IMG/VR virus record: IMGVR_UViG_3300044646_000655 | Span: 1-56,698 of that record | Length of the DNA stretch: 56,698 bases | Reading direction: 5' to 3' (one strand) | Source: a virus | Part shown: piece by piece, positions 11,014 to 17,788 of the stretch | Numbering within the stretch: the stretch's first letter is position 1 | Layout of the letters: each line of letters begins with the position of its first letter | Program-made: the position numbers and the translations under genes | The notes under the pieces: model-generated | What the model was told of the DNA's origin: nothing | Seen by the model: only the letters and a program-made list of their open reading frames with translations | The model's database searches: none

Positions 11014-11714
11014 TGGCATTTAAACCAGAAAGAACAAGTGAACTTGACGAACTATTATTAGCGGATTTATCGCCCGATGATGAATATATTATTGTCGATA
11101 AATCAGATACTGCACAGGGAAAAACTAAAAAGATTAAGCATTCTACGTTACTTGCTGCTTTTGGTGGTGTCCCTACAACAGACGCTGGGGATTTGGTTAC
11201 TGGTACTTTGTCTGATGCTCGTTTGAGTGTCAATGTGACTAGACAAGGAAATACATTTAATGGTGCTAACCAATTAGTTAGATTAAGTGCACTTGCTAAA
11301 TATCCATCTAATGATGGTTCTGAAATCACCAACTTAAATGCTTCAAACATCGCAAGTGGAGAGATAAACGACAATAGAATACCATCAACAGTAGCAAGAA
11401 CAAGAAGGATTATTACTCCTCTTAATACGGCTACCGGTGTTTCCCTTACTGACGCACAGACAAATCATATTTTCAGAGTTGCTCATGTAACAGGAACTGT
11501 TGTATTTAATTTAGAACCAACAATAACTCCAGGTGCATTCTTTACAATTTGTACAATGAGCGTAGGTGATGTTCAGATAAGTAGTGCTAGTGGTTTGATT
11601 ATTCAACCATCTGCTACAGGTAACGTGTCTCTTCCTGGAAGAATTACTGGAGGAAGAAGGATTGAGATTGTATGCTTAGAACCTAACGTGTTTATTGTAT
11701 CAGGAGACATATGA
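11013..11714 (+). CDS. Tail/fibre-like protein (233 aa)
   Basis: The ATG at 11013 sits in a TAATG overlap with the previous stop and gives MAFKPERTSELDEL; an upstream in-frame codon at 10974 would lie inside the previous gene. Residues 1-50 (LLADLSPDDEYIIVDKSDT) resemble the N-terminal module of phage fibre proteins that attach to the baseplate. The rest is Thr/Asn/Gly-rich and beta-like, with a terminal segment (ASGLIIQPSATGNVSLPG) like a small C-terminal beta domain. Stop and next start overlap at 11711 (ATGA). Function inferred from composition and location. Confidence 0.65.
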   Translation: MAFKPERTSELDELLLADLSPDDEYIIVDKSDTAQGKTKKIKHSTLLAAFGGVPTTDAGDLVTGTLSDARLSVNVTRQGNTFNGANQLVRLSALAKYPSNDGSEITNLNASNIASGEINDNRIPSTVARTRRIITPLNTATGVSLTDAQTNHIFRVAHVTGTVVFNLEPTITPGAFFTICTMSVGDVQISSASGLIIQPSATGNVSLPGRITGGRRIEIVCLEPNVFIVSGDI

Positions 11715-12361
11715 TAAAACTAGAAGACTTAAATATCCAAATGCATCTTTTGCCTGACAATCAATATGTTAAGCAAGAGACAACCAAGAAGCAAATTTAT
11801 TTGCATCATACTGTCGGAGGCCCAAGTGGTGAAAACACTATTGATATTTGGGAGAGAGACGCTGTTAAGATTGGAACATCTGTTTGTATTTCTAGAGATG
11901 GAACAATCGTTCAGGCTTTTTCATCCAAGTATTGGGCATTCCATTTAGGTTTGAAAGAGGGTGTGTTTGAAAAACATGGTCTTCCTTACATTTCATTAGA
12001 TAAGATTTCTTTGGGTATCGAGTTGTGTTCCTATGGTCCATTAAAATTTGAAGGAGGTAGATATAAAACTGTCTATGGTCAATTCATTAAGGATGAGGAA
12101 GTTACACAATTAGATAAAGAATTTAGAGGATCTAAATATTGGCATAAGTATACAGATGCTCAGATTGAAAGTACTCGTAAGTTACTTTTATTCTGGGGTC
12201 AGAAATTTAACATCCCTTTGGCTTACGATGAGAAGATTTGGGATGTGTACACTAAGGCTTTGATGGGAGAACCAGGAGTTTACTCTCACGTTAGTGTTCG
12301 CTACGACAAGAGTGATGTGTTTCCTCAACCAGAGCTAATTGCAATGCTTAAGACTTTATAA
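11711..12361 (+). CDS. N-acetylmuramoyl-L-alanine amidase (endolysin candidate)
   Basis: Amidase_2/PGRP-fold enzymes cut the amide bond between the glycan strand and the peptide stem of peptidoglycan. Expected zinc-ligand patterns are visible: LHHTVGG (H32/H33), AFHLG (H78, after the usual VCISRDGTIVQAF strand) and YSHVSVRYDKSDVFPQP (H193, with D202 before a Pro). At 216 residues it is a single catalytic domain with no cell-wall-binding module. No signal peptide or membrane segment is visible, so it would need the holin candidate at 16205 to reach the wall. It lies among fibre genes with ATGA and TAATG-type overlaps, so it is a late gene. A virion-associated lysin is the alternative. Confidence 0.85.
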   Translation: MIKLEDLNIQMHLLPDNQYVKQETTKKQIYLHHTVGGPSGENTIDIWERDAVKIGTSVCISRDGTIVQAFSSKYWAFHLGLKEGVFEKHGLPYISLDKISLGIELCSYGPLKFEGGRYKTVYGQFIKDEEVTQLDKEFRGSKYWHKYTDAQIESTRKLLLFWGQKFNIPLAYDEKIWDVYTKALMGEPGVYSHVSVRYDKSDVFPQPELIAMLKTL

Positions 12362-13647
12362 TGGCGTTTGATGTTACGAGACAAGAACTATTAAAACAAG
12401 CCAACGACCTATTAAGGTTGTTTCAGCAGACTCGTGACAAAAAATATAAAGACGAAGAAATAAGACTCAGACGAATTGTTACTGAGTTAGAGGCTACAGA
12501 TATAAGTGGGTCTCAGAGCCTTGATGACTTAACTGATGTTGCTATAAGTGCTCCTGCCAATGCTCAAGTACTAACCTACAACTCAACCACATCACAATGG
12601 GAAAACCAAACTCCTGGAGGAGGTGGTGGTGGAGGTGATATGTACAAAAGTACATACGATGTTGACAATAGCGGTATTGTAGATAAGGCTGAGGCCTTAA
12701 TGACCATAGGAAGAAACTCTACAGGAGCTACACTTTATAAAGGTACGATTGTACGAATTCAAGGTTCTACAGGAAATAGACCAAACTTTGTAAAAGCACA
12801 AGGAAACAACGATGCTAATTCTGCACAGACTTTTGGGGTAGTCGTGACAAATATGCCTAACAATACAGATGGCTATGTTTTGGTTCAAGGGACTATTCAC
12901 GACTTAGATACTAGATCAGGAGCAACACATCCCTTTACAGACGTTACTCTAGCAGATGGAGACTTGCTTTATCTTCACCCTACAATTGCAGGCTATGTAA
13001 CCAATATTAAACCTTTAGCTCCTCAGCACTTGGTTTATGTAGGAGTGGTAACTCGAACCTCTCCTACCAACGGAACTATAGTTTATAGAGTTCAAAATGG
13101 TTATGAGTTGTATGAATTACACGATGTGTCCATAAATTCTCCTACGGATGGACAAGTATTAAAATTCAACGCAGCTCTTAACCTTTGGCAAAATGCAAGC
13201 GGTGCAAATTTTTTATATACAAAGACTATAGTTGCTTACAGAACAACTAACCAACCAAGCGGTACTACTATGAATTTAAGTACAAATGGTACTGGAGTTA
13301 GTGGATTGATTGGACCAACAACAGCTAATGCTACCTGGAACGTAACTATAGATACAATAGCAACTGTTATTGGTATTACAGGAGACGTTACAGGCGTTGT
13401 TATTGGTGATACATATTCTGAAACAACAAGATTGGTGTTCAAAAAGGTAAGTGGTATTTCAACTCTTGTTGCTATTGTTTCATCAGAGGCAGGTTTTGAT
13501 AGTTCTATGACAACAGCATTGATGAACTACTCTGTCGGGGGGACTCAGAACTTGAACTTGCAATTCCAATTCCCTACCTTTGTAGGAACAGGATTAATTC
13601 AAATAAACGCAATAAGTAAACTAGAAATAGTGGAGGTAACATACTAA
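12361..13647 (+). CDS. Tail fibre protein with coiled-coil start and repeat module (428 aa)
   Basis: The first 45 residues form a charged helix (QTRDKKYKDEEIRLRRIV), then a Gly-rich linker follows SQWENQTPGGGGGGG. A module of the form LTDVAISAPANAQVLTYN is echoed later as LHDVSINSPTDGQVLKFN, a repeat typical of fibre proteins. The central region (about 110-250) is beta-rich. The C-terminal 130 residues are Thr/Val-rich. The layout of helical base, linker and beta shaft or tip fits a trimeric tail fibre. It starts at the last base of the amidase stop and shares one base with the next gene. Confidence 0.7.
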   Translation: MAFDVTRQELLKQANDLLRLFQQTRDKKYKDEEIRLRRIVTELEATDISGSQSLDDLTDVAISAPANAQVLTYNSTTSQWENQTPGGGGGGGDMYKSTYDVDNSGIVDKAEALMTIGRNSTGATLYKGTIVRIQGSTGNRPNFVKAQGNNDANSAQTFGVVVTNMPNNTDGYVLVQGTIHDLDTRSGATHPFTDVTLADGDLLYLHPTIAGYVTNIKPLAPQHLVYVGVVTRTSPTNGTIVYRVQNGYELYELHDVSINSPTDGQVLKFNAALNLWQNASGANFLYTKTIVAYRTTNQPSGTTMNLSTNGTGVSGLIGPTTANATWNVTIDTIATVIGITGDVTGVVIGDTYSETTRLVFKKVSGISTLVAIVSSEAGFDSSMTTALMNYSVGGTQNLNLQFQFPTFVGTGLIQINAISKLEIVEVTY

Positions 13648-14048
13648 TGGGACAGAGACATAAACTATATGGACAGCTAGAAGTTGAAGGCCAAATGCAA
13701 GTTGGTGGTGAGATGGACGTTGCTGGTCAGATGAATGTCGGTGGTGCATTGGTTGTTACTGATGACACTACTACGAATCTACCTAGTGGTACAACAGGAA
13801 GTCTTGTTTACTACAACCTTGCTACTGGTCAACTTACTTATGGTGGCCCACCACCTGCTCTAGAAAAGGAATTGAGACAAGATTTTGTGTCTCCTTACTC
13901 TTATTGTGGTAAGGCAGATGCTGGGGCCTCAGAATCATCAAATGTATGGCTTGTAACAAGAATACAGATACTAGATGACGGAACAACAACTGTTACAACA
14001 GCAAATAACGTAAACTGGACAAATAGATACACACATATATACTCATGA
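13647..14048 (+). CDS. Short fibre-associated protein with beta-helix-like repeats (133 aa)
   Basis: Residues 8-35 are a regular repeat of about six residues (QLEVEGQ, QVGGEMDVAG, QMNVGGALVV), as in short left-handed beta-helix or fibre shafts. The middle (GSLVYYNLATGQLTYGG) resembles the module found in other Bacteroidetes phage fibre proteins. The C-terminus (about 75-133) is a compact domain with one cysteine. Start overlaps the preceding stop by one base and the stop overlaps the next ATG (ATGA at 14045). Likely a fibre subunit or adaptor; I do not recognise a named family. Confidence 0.65.
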   Translation: MGQRHKLYGQLEVEGQMQVGGEMDVAGQMNVGGALVVTDDTTTNLPSGTTGSLVYYNLATGQLTYGGPPPALEKELRQDFVSPYSYCGKADAGASESSNVWLVTRIQILDDGTTTVTTANNVNWTNRYTHIYS

Positions 14049-14338
14049 AATTAATATCTAAAAAACCAACAATAAAAGATGGCGTAGAATATCCTTACTT
14101 GGCAGTTAGTCTTTCTATGTCACCTCTTTGGAAGCCAAACTTAGGTGCTTCTGTAGCAATTCGCTTTACTCCATTTAGAGAGTTACAAGACGGAACTTAT
14201 GAGTCTTTACCTGATGAACCTAAAGCAATTTCTCTTTTAGACATATTTGAAACTGCACAAGGAGATCCTGCTTTTGAAGATGCTATTCAAGGTATGTTAA
14301 AGACTTTGCAAGATTTAGTAGATAAGAAGGAGTTGTAA
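14045..14338 (+). CDS. Hypothetical small protein of the fibre cluster (97 aa)
   Basis: A compact acidic protein with no membrane segment; the C-terminal half is helical (LLDIFETAQGDPAFEDAIQ and a Lys-Asp-rich end). It overlaps its neighbours on both sides (ATGA at 14045, shared base at 14338), so it is made together with the fibre proteins. Candidates are fibre chaperone or minor structural protein; the sequence does not decide. Confidence 0.6.
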   Translation: MKLISKKPTIKDGVEYPYLAVSLSMSPLWKPNLGASVAIRFTPFRELQDGTYESLPDEPKAISLLDIFETAQGDPAFEDAIQGMLKTLQDLVDKKEL

Positions 14339-16203
14339 TGCCACTACCAAGACTTAGAGCAGCAGTAGCAAATGGGGATTGGAATAATCCTTCAACATGG
14401 AATGATGGAGTAGTTCCTAATTCTTTAAACGATGTAGTAGCTTTAAATAACTTTAACGTAACTGTAAATCAAGATATTAATATATATCAATTAACAAATT
14501 TTCAGTTATTTTATACTAGTTATAACTCGTTTGCTCTAATGACATCTAATACGGATCCAGCAGGAAAAGCCGAAAGTTCTTTTAACGATTTTAGAAGTTT
14601 TTATCCTTTTTCTTTAAGTGGAACTACTGTTGACGTAGATACAACTCTTGCGAATCCTTTGTGGTATTCTTATGAATATCCAAATCAAGAACTTGTAGTA
14701 ATTAATAGATATTCTTTTGGTACTGTAGGCAACCATGTTTTAGATCCTAAAGACTGGAAATTACAGGGATGGAATGCTACTACTCAGTTATGGCAAGATT
14801 TAGATTCACAAGTAAATCAAACTACTTATGGAAGTACTTATTTAAGTGGTATTTTAACAAATACTGTAGCTTATTCTAAATATCGAATTATTATATTTCA
14901 AGTAAGAAATGGATATGGATCTTGCAGAATGCAAAACATTCGTTTTTATGAAAAAAATACTTATTACGGAACAGCTACTTCACCAAGAGGTACAGCAGAT
15001 GTAAATGCTTCTAGAAATATTACTATAGGAGCAGGTAATTTACGATGTGCAAATTTTCATACTTTAATGAGATTTAGTTCGCCTTTAGGAAGTGTAATTA
15101 ATTTTAATGGTAAAATAGAACCTCCTTCTGCAAGTTCAGCTACAATTCATACAGTAGAAATAACAGGATCGGGTACATATAATTTTACAGGTGAGTTAGT
15201 AGTGGGTTTAAATTATTCTGGCCAAGGTGCAAATACAATCAGAATTAGTCAAGCGTGTACTTTAAATTTTTATGGTAATGTTTATGGAAATGGAACACAA
15301 GGTAATACTACAGGAGCTATTCTTATTGCAGCATCGGGATCAACTGTAAATATATTTGGAGATGTAGAAGGAGGTAATGGTCTTAATGATGGGGCAATTG
15401 TTGTAAATAGTGCTAGTAATTTAAATGTTTATGGTAATGTCTACGGAACAAGACCAAGCAGTATTCAATATGGAACCGTAGGAATAATCTGTTATAACAG
15501 TGGAGCAAATATACTTATAGTTGGTAATGTAGTGGCTTCATCAGTTATAGGTACTGGGGGACAAGGAGTTCGTTCTGGTATGATAGTAAATAATGCAAAT
15601 CGTGTTGAAATAACAGGAAATATAATTGCTGGTACATTTTACATAACTAATCCAAGTCAAAGATTTTATGGATTATTTATAGGGTCTGTTACAACACTAA
15701 GTATAATTGGAACTATACAAGCTTCTCAAAGAGAATCTGGATTAATTAGCTCTGCTACTCCAATAAATTTTGAACAGTTTTCATATAATTATCAATTATC
15801 TGGTCCTTTTATTTCTGGTCCTACAGGAATACTTCCTTTTAGGGCATCTAGTTTTAAACTAATTTCAAATATTGGTAATTACTATCAGTTTAGAGATTTA
15901 AATCTTAATTCTACGTCTATGGTCTCTCCTAATACTATGGTTGACGTACCTTCTCCTCAAAATGTTAGACAAGGAACTTCTTATGGAAGTGGAAACTATG
16001 TAGGTTCTTTAGCTGTTCCTCCTACGAATAGAGTATCATTAGGCATTCCAGTAGATAACACCGTAGGTACAGCAGTACTAACAGCAGATGATGTATGGAA
16101 TGCACAAACAAGTGCAATGAATACAGCTGGATCCATAGGAAAGCGTTTAAAGAATGCTGCTACTGTAGATAGTACCGGAGATCAATTATCGGCATTATTA
16201 TAA
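14338..16203 (+). CDS. Receptor-binding/tail spike-like beta-solenoid protein (621 aa)
   Basis: The N-terminus (WNNPSTWNDGVVPNSLNDVV) is a motif seen in fibre and surface proteins with repeated strands. Residues about 60-215 contain a discoidin-like segment (KDWKLQGWNATTQLWQDLDS) expected to bind sugars. Residues about 225-480 form a long series of Ile/Val/Asn/Gly strands (LNFYGNVYGNG, VNIFGDVEGGNG, LNVYGNVYGTR), the spacing of a parallel beta-solenoid. A small C-terminal domain follows (DDVWNAQTSAMNTAGSIGKR), of a type often ending such proteins. Best guess is the adhesin that recognises a host glycan. Its A/T-rich third positions look slightly different from the genes on either side, which would suit an exchangeable specificity gene. 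Confidence 0.7.
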   Translation: MPLPRLRAAVANGDWNNPSTWNDGVVPNSLNDVVALNNFNVTVNQDINIYQLTNFQLFYTSYNSFALMTSNTDPAGKAESSFNDFRSFYPFSLSGTTVDVDTTLANPLWYSYEYPNQELVVINRYSFGTVGNHVLDPKDWKLQGWNATTQLWQDLDSQVNQTTYGSTYLSGILTNTVAYSKYRIIIFQVRNGYGSCRMQNIRFYEKNTYYGTATSPRGTADVNASRNITIGAGNLRCANFHTLMRFSSPLGSVINFNGKIEPPSASSATIHTVEITGSGTYNFTGELVVGLNYSGQGANTIRISQACTLNFYGNVYGNGTQGNTTGAILIAASGSTVNIFGDVEGGNGLNDGAIVVNSASNLNVYGNVYGTRPSSIQYGTVGIICYNSGANILIVGNVVASSVIGTGGQGVRSGMIVNNANRVEITGNIIAGTFYITNPSQRFYGLFIGSVTTLSIIGTIQASQRESGLISSATPINFEQFSYNYQLSGPFISGPTGILPFRASSFKLISNIGNYYQFRDLNLNSTSMVSPNTMVDVPSPQNVRQGTSYGSGNYVGSLAVPPTNRVSLGIPVDNTVGTAVLTADDVWNAQTSAMNTAGSIGKRLKNAATVDSTGDQLSALL

Positions 16204-16204
16204 T

Positions 16205-16414
16205 ATGAAACAATTTATAAAAGAAATGTTCTCTGGGAGTGACGGTGTGTCACATAAGAGAGTTTTAGGGACTATTGGGTTTCTATGCATCATTGTTTTT
16301 ATGTTTAAAACAGAAAAGAATGAAGCTGTAGAGGCTGTTGAGTTTGTGACCATGACAATGGTTGCTGGTTCTGTTGCAGAAAAATTTGTAAGAAGATATG
16401 AAAAAGGATCCTAG
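16205..16414 (+). CDS. Holin-like small membrane protein (69 aa)
   Basis: It starts MKQFIKEMFSGSDGVSHKR, then one clear hydrophobic helix (VLGTIGFLCIIVFMF, about 20-34), a short acidic turn, a second weaker hydrophobic stretch (VEFVTMTMVAGSVAEKF, about 45-61) and a basic tail. Two short helices with charged ends suit a small holin that lets the amidase at 11711 through the inner membrane. FSGSDG followed by KRVLG is an arrangement I associate with putative holins of Bacteroidetes phages. The role is inferred; no lysis gene pair sits next to it. Confidence 0.6.
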   Translation: MKQFIKEMFSGSDGVSHKRVLGTIGFLCIIVFMFKTEKNEAVEAVEFVTMTMVAGSVAEKFVRRYEKGS

Positions 16415-16703
16415 ATTAGCAAGGGCTGGGGTCTCAGGTTATAATAAACCCAAGGCCACTCCTAGTCATCCCAAGAAAAGCCACATAGTAGTGGCAAAAG
16501 AAGGTGACAAAGTGAAGACTCTTCGCTTTGGACAACAAGGCGTTAAAACAAATCAAACTGCTGGTCAGCGTGAGGCGTTTAAATCTCGTCATGCCAAGAA
16601 CATCTCTAAGGGAAAGATGTCTGCTGCCTATTGGGCTGACAAAGTAAAATGGAGTCCAAGCAAGACTGCTTCTCCAAGCAAAAAATGGAAGAAAGGAAGT
16701 TAA
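16398..16703 (+). CDS. DUF6321-like basic phage protein (101 aa)
   Basis: The sequence around ARAGVSGYNKPKATPSHP, SHIVVAKEGDKVKT, RFGQQGVKTNQTAG and MSAAYWADKVKWSPS is a pattern I recognise from a conserved phage family (DUF6321). Function is unknown. It is very basic (Lys/Arg/His-rich) with a Ser/Pro/Lys tail, suggesting DNA or RNA contact inside the virion. It overlaps the holin-like gene by 17 bp in another frame and begins a run of six basic proteins. Confidence 0.75.
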   Translation: MKKDPRLARAGVSGYNKPKATPSHPKKSHIVVAKEGDKVKTLRFGQQGVKTNQTAGQREAFKSRHAKNISKGKMSAAYWADKVKWSPSKTASPSKKWKKGS

Positions 16704-16704
16704 T

Positions 16705-16896
16705 ATGAAAAAATCTATAAAGAAATCCGCAAGTAGATCGATTAGCGTACCCAAGGGTATGAAAATCGAGATCGAGAAAGAAGAAAGTGCTGCCTACAAG
16801 AAGAAAGAAAAGGCAGAAAAAGCAGCTAAGATGAAGAAGATGGAAAAAATGATTTCCTCTGCTGTGTCAAAAGGTTTATCCAAAAGGAAAAAATAA
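16705..16896 (+). CDS. Lysine-rich small protein (63 aa)
   Basis: More than a third of the residues are Lys, arranged in a single predicted charged helix (YKKKEKAEKAAKMKKMEKM). There is no hydrophobic core, so it is probably disordered or a lone helix unless bound to nucleic acid. It starts one base after the preceding stop. No family recognised. Confidence 0.65.
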   Translation: MKKSIKKSASRSISVPKGMKIEIEKEESAAYKKKEKAEKAAKMKKMEKMISSAVSKGLSKRKK

Positions 16897-16897
16897 T

Positions 16898-17044
16898 ATG
16901 CCACTAGGAAAAAACATATCCAAGAACATTAGCGAACTCACTAAGAAAAACAAAGAGTACGCCAAGCCAGGTGGAAGAACTCCTCGTAGTAAGAAGCAGA
17001 TTCTTGCTATTGCTATTAGTGCTTCCAAAAGAAAGAAAAAATAA
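16898..17044 (+). CDS. Small basic protein (48 aa)
   Basis: ATG at 16898 directly follows the previous stop. The protein has KNISELTKKNKEYAKPGGR followed by a Gln-Ile-Leu-Ala-Ile-Ala helix and a polylysine end. The combination of a GGR turn and KKQILAIAIS resembles short proteins found beside head or lysis genes in other phages; function unknown. Confidence 0.6.
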   Translation: MPLGKNISKNISELTKKNKEYAKPGGRTPRSKKQILAIAISASKRKKK

Positions 17045-17045
17045 T

Positions 17046-17053
17046 TATATTTG
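17046..17053 (+). promoter_or_regulatory. Bacteroidetes-type -7 promoter element
   Basis: TATATTTG fits TAnnTTTG and ends three bases before the ATG at 17057. This repeats the close element-to-start spacing seen at 10046, 17501 and 25022. Confidence 0.4.
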
Positions 17054-17056
17054 TAT

Positions 17057-17182
17057 ATGATGTACGGAAAGAAAGCTAGTGGTAAGGCGATGCCTAAAGC
17101 TGGTAAAATGATGGAAAAGCCTATGGCTAAGGCTATGGTTGCCAAGAAAATGATAGCTAAGAAGTCAGCTAAGAAAAAGTAA
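17057..17182 (+). CDS. Lys/Met/Ala-rich tiny protein (41 aa)
   Basis: Composed almost only of Lys, Ala, Met and Gly in a repeating pattern (KAMPKAGKMMEKPMAKAM) that recalls histone H1-like tails. An ATG one codon further in could be used instead. The stop overlaps the next start (TAATG at 17180). Coding status rests on tight packing between similar genes. Confidence 0.5.
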   Translation: MMYGKKASGKAMPKAGKMMEKPMAKAMVAKKMIAKKSAKKK

Positions 17183-17325
17183 TGGCGAAAAAAGAGAAAC
17201 CCTCTTCTAGCTCTTGGTCTCCTAAACCTAGTATTAAGAGACCAGGAGTTCACGCTAAGACAAAAACTAGCGGAACGAAAGGTAGTAAAAACTACAAAAA
17301 ACCCTATAGAGGTCAAGGAAAATGA
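17182..17325 (+). CDS. Small basic Ser/Lys-rich protein (47 aa)
   Basis: Contains WSPKPSIKRPGVHAKTK and SKNYKKPYRGQGK; the RPGVHAKTK and KPYRGQG blocks are ones I have seen in short conserved phage proteins of unknown function. Overlaps both neighbours (TAATG and ATGA). Confidence 0.6.
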   Translation: MAKKEKPSSSSWSPKPSIKRPGVHAKTKTSGTKGSKNYKKPYRGQGK

Positions 17326-17471
17326 AACAAGGATTGTATGCAAACATTCACGCCAAACGTAAGCGTATTGCTGAGGGAAGCGGAGAGAAGATGAGAAAGC
17401 CTGGCTCAAAAGGTTCTCCCACAACAAAAGCATTTAAACAGTCTGCAAAGACGGCAAAGAAGCGAGGTTAG
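17322..17471 (+). CDS. Small basic protein with conserved YANIHAKRKRI motif (49 aa)
   Basis: The blocks GLYANIHAKRKRI, GSGEKMRKPGSKGSPT and AFKQSAKTAKK recur in small phage proteins that I recognise but cannot assign a function. It is the last of the basic cluster and is followed at once by a strong terminator (17460-17488) whose stem begins inside its last codons. Confidence 0.65.
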   Translation: MKQGLYANIHAKRKRIAEGSGEKMRKPGSKGSPTTKAFKQSAKTAKKRG

Positions 17472-17488
17472 TCTCGCTTTTGTTTTTT
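17460..17488 (+). terminator. Rho-independent terminator
   Basis: Perfect 7-bp stem AAGCGAG/CTCGCTT with a 6-base loop (GTTAGT), followed by TT-G-TTTTTT. It closes the holin and basic-protein transcript and sits just before the promoter at 17479-17508. Confidence 0.8.
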
Positions 17489-17508
17489 ACCAAAATTTAG
17501 TATCTTTG
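17479..17508 (+). promoter_or_regulatory. Bacteroidetes-type promoter (-33 TTTG, -7 TATCTTTG)
   Basis: TTTG at 17479-17482 and TATCTTTG at 17501-17508 are 18 bases apart, close to the published Bacteroidetes spacing. The -7 element ends four bases before the ATG at 17513, so the message should be leaderless or nearly so. The -33 box lies within the T-run of the preceding terminator. Confidence 0.65.
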
Positions 17509-17512
17509 TTAT

Positions 17513-17788
17513 ATGCAAGAAGTATTTTCAAGGACCTTAGATTATTCAGCAGGATTAACAGGTTCTACTATGATACATGGTACATCTCCGATTACTGGAG
17601 CATTTCAGAGTTTTATTGTAAATGACGATGCCGTTATTGCTGCCGCCTTAGATAAAAATGGTGTTAATATTGTATCTAGATTTGGGGCTCAGACCCTAAA
17701 CAGAGGTGCATATTGGGTAATGCCTAAAGGTGACTACATAACTTCAATAACACTTACAAGCGGTTCTGTGATTGCCTACGGTATATGA
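17513..17788 (+). CDS. Small structural protein (91 aa)
   Basis: A beta-rich protein with no charged clusters: an N-terminal LDYSAGLTGSTMIHG, then strands (FQSFIVNDDAVIAAALDKNG) and a C-terminal pair (GAYWVMPKGDYITSITLTSG). Small beta-sandwich proteins of this kind occur as tail or baseplate decorations. It is the first gene after the 17460 terminator and overlaps the next start by four bases (ATGA at 17785). Confidence 0.65.
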   Translation: MQEVFSRTLDYSAGLTGSTMIHGTSPITGAFQSFIVNDDAVIAAALDKNGVNIVSRFGAQTLNRGAYWVMPKGDYITSITLTSGSVIAYGI

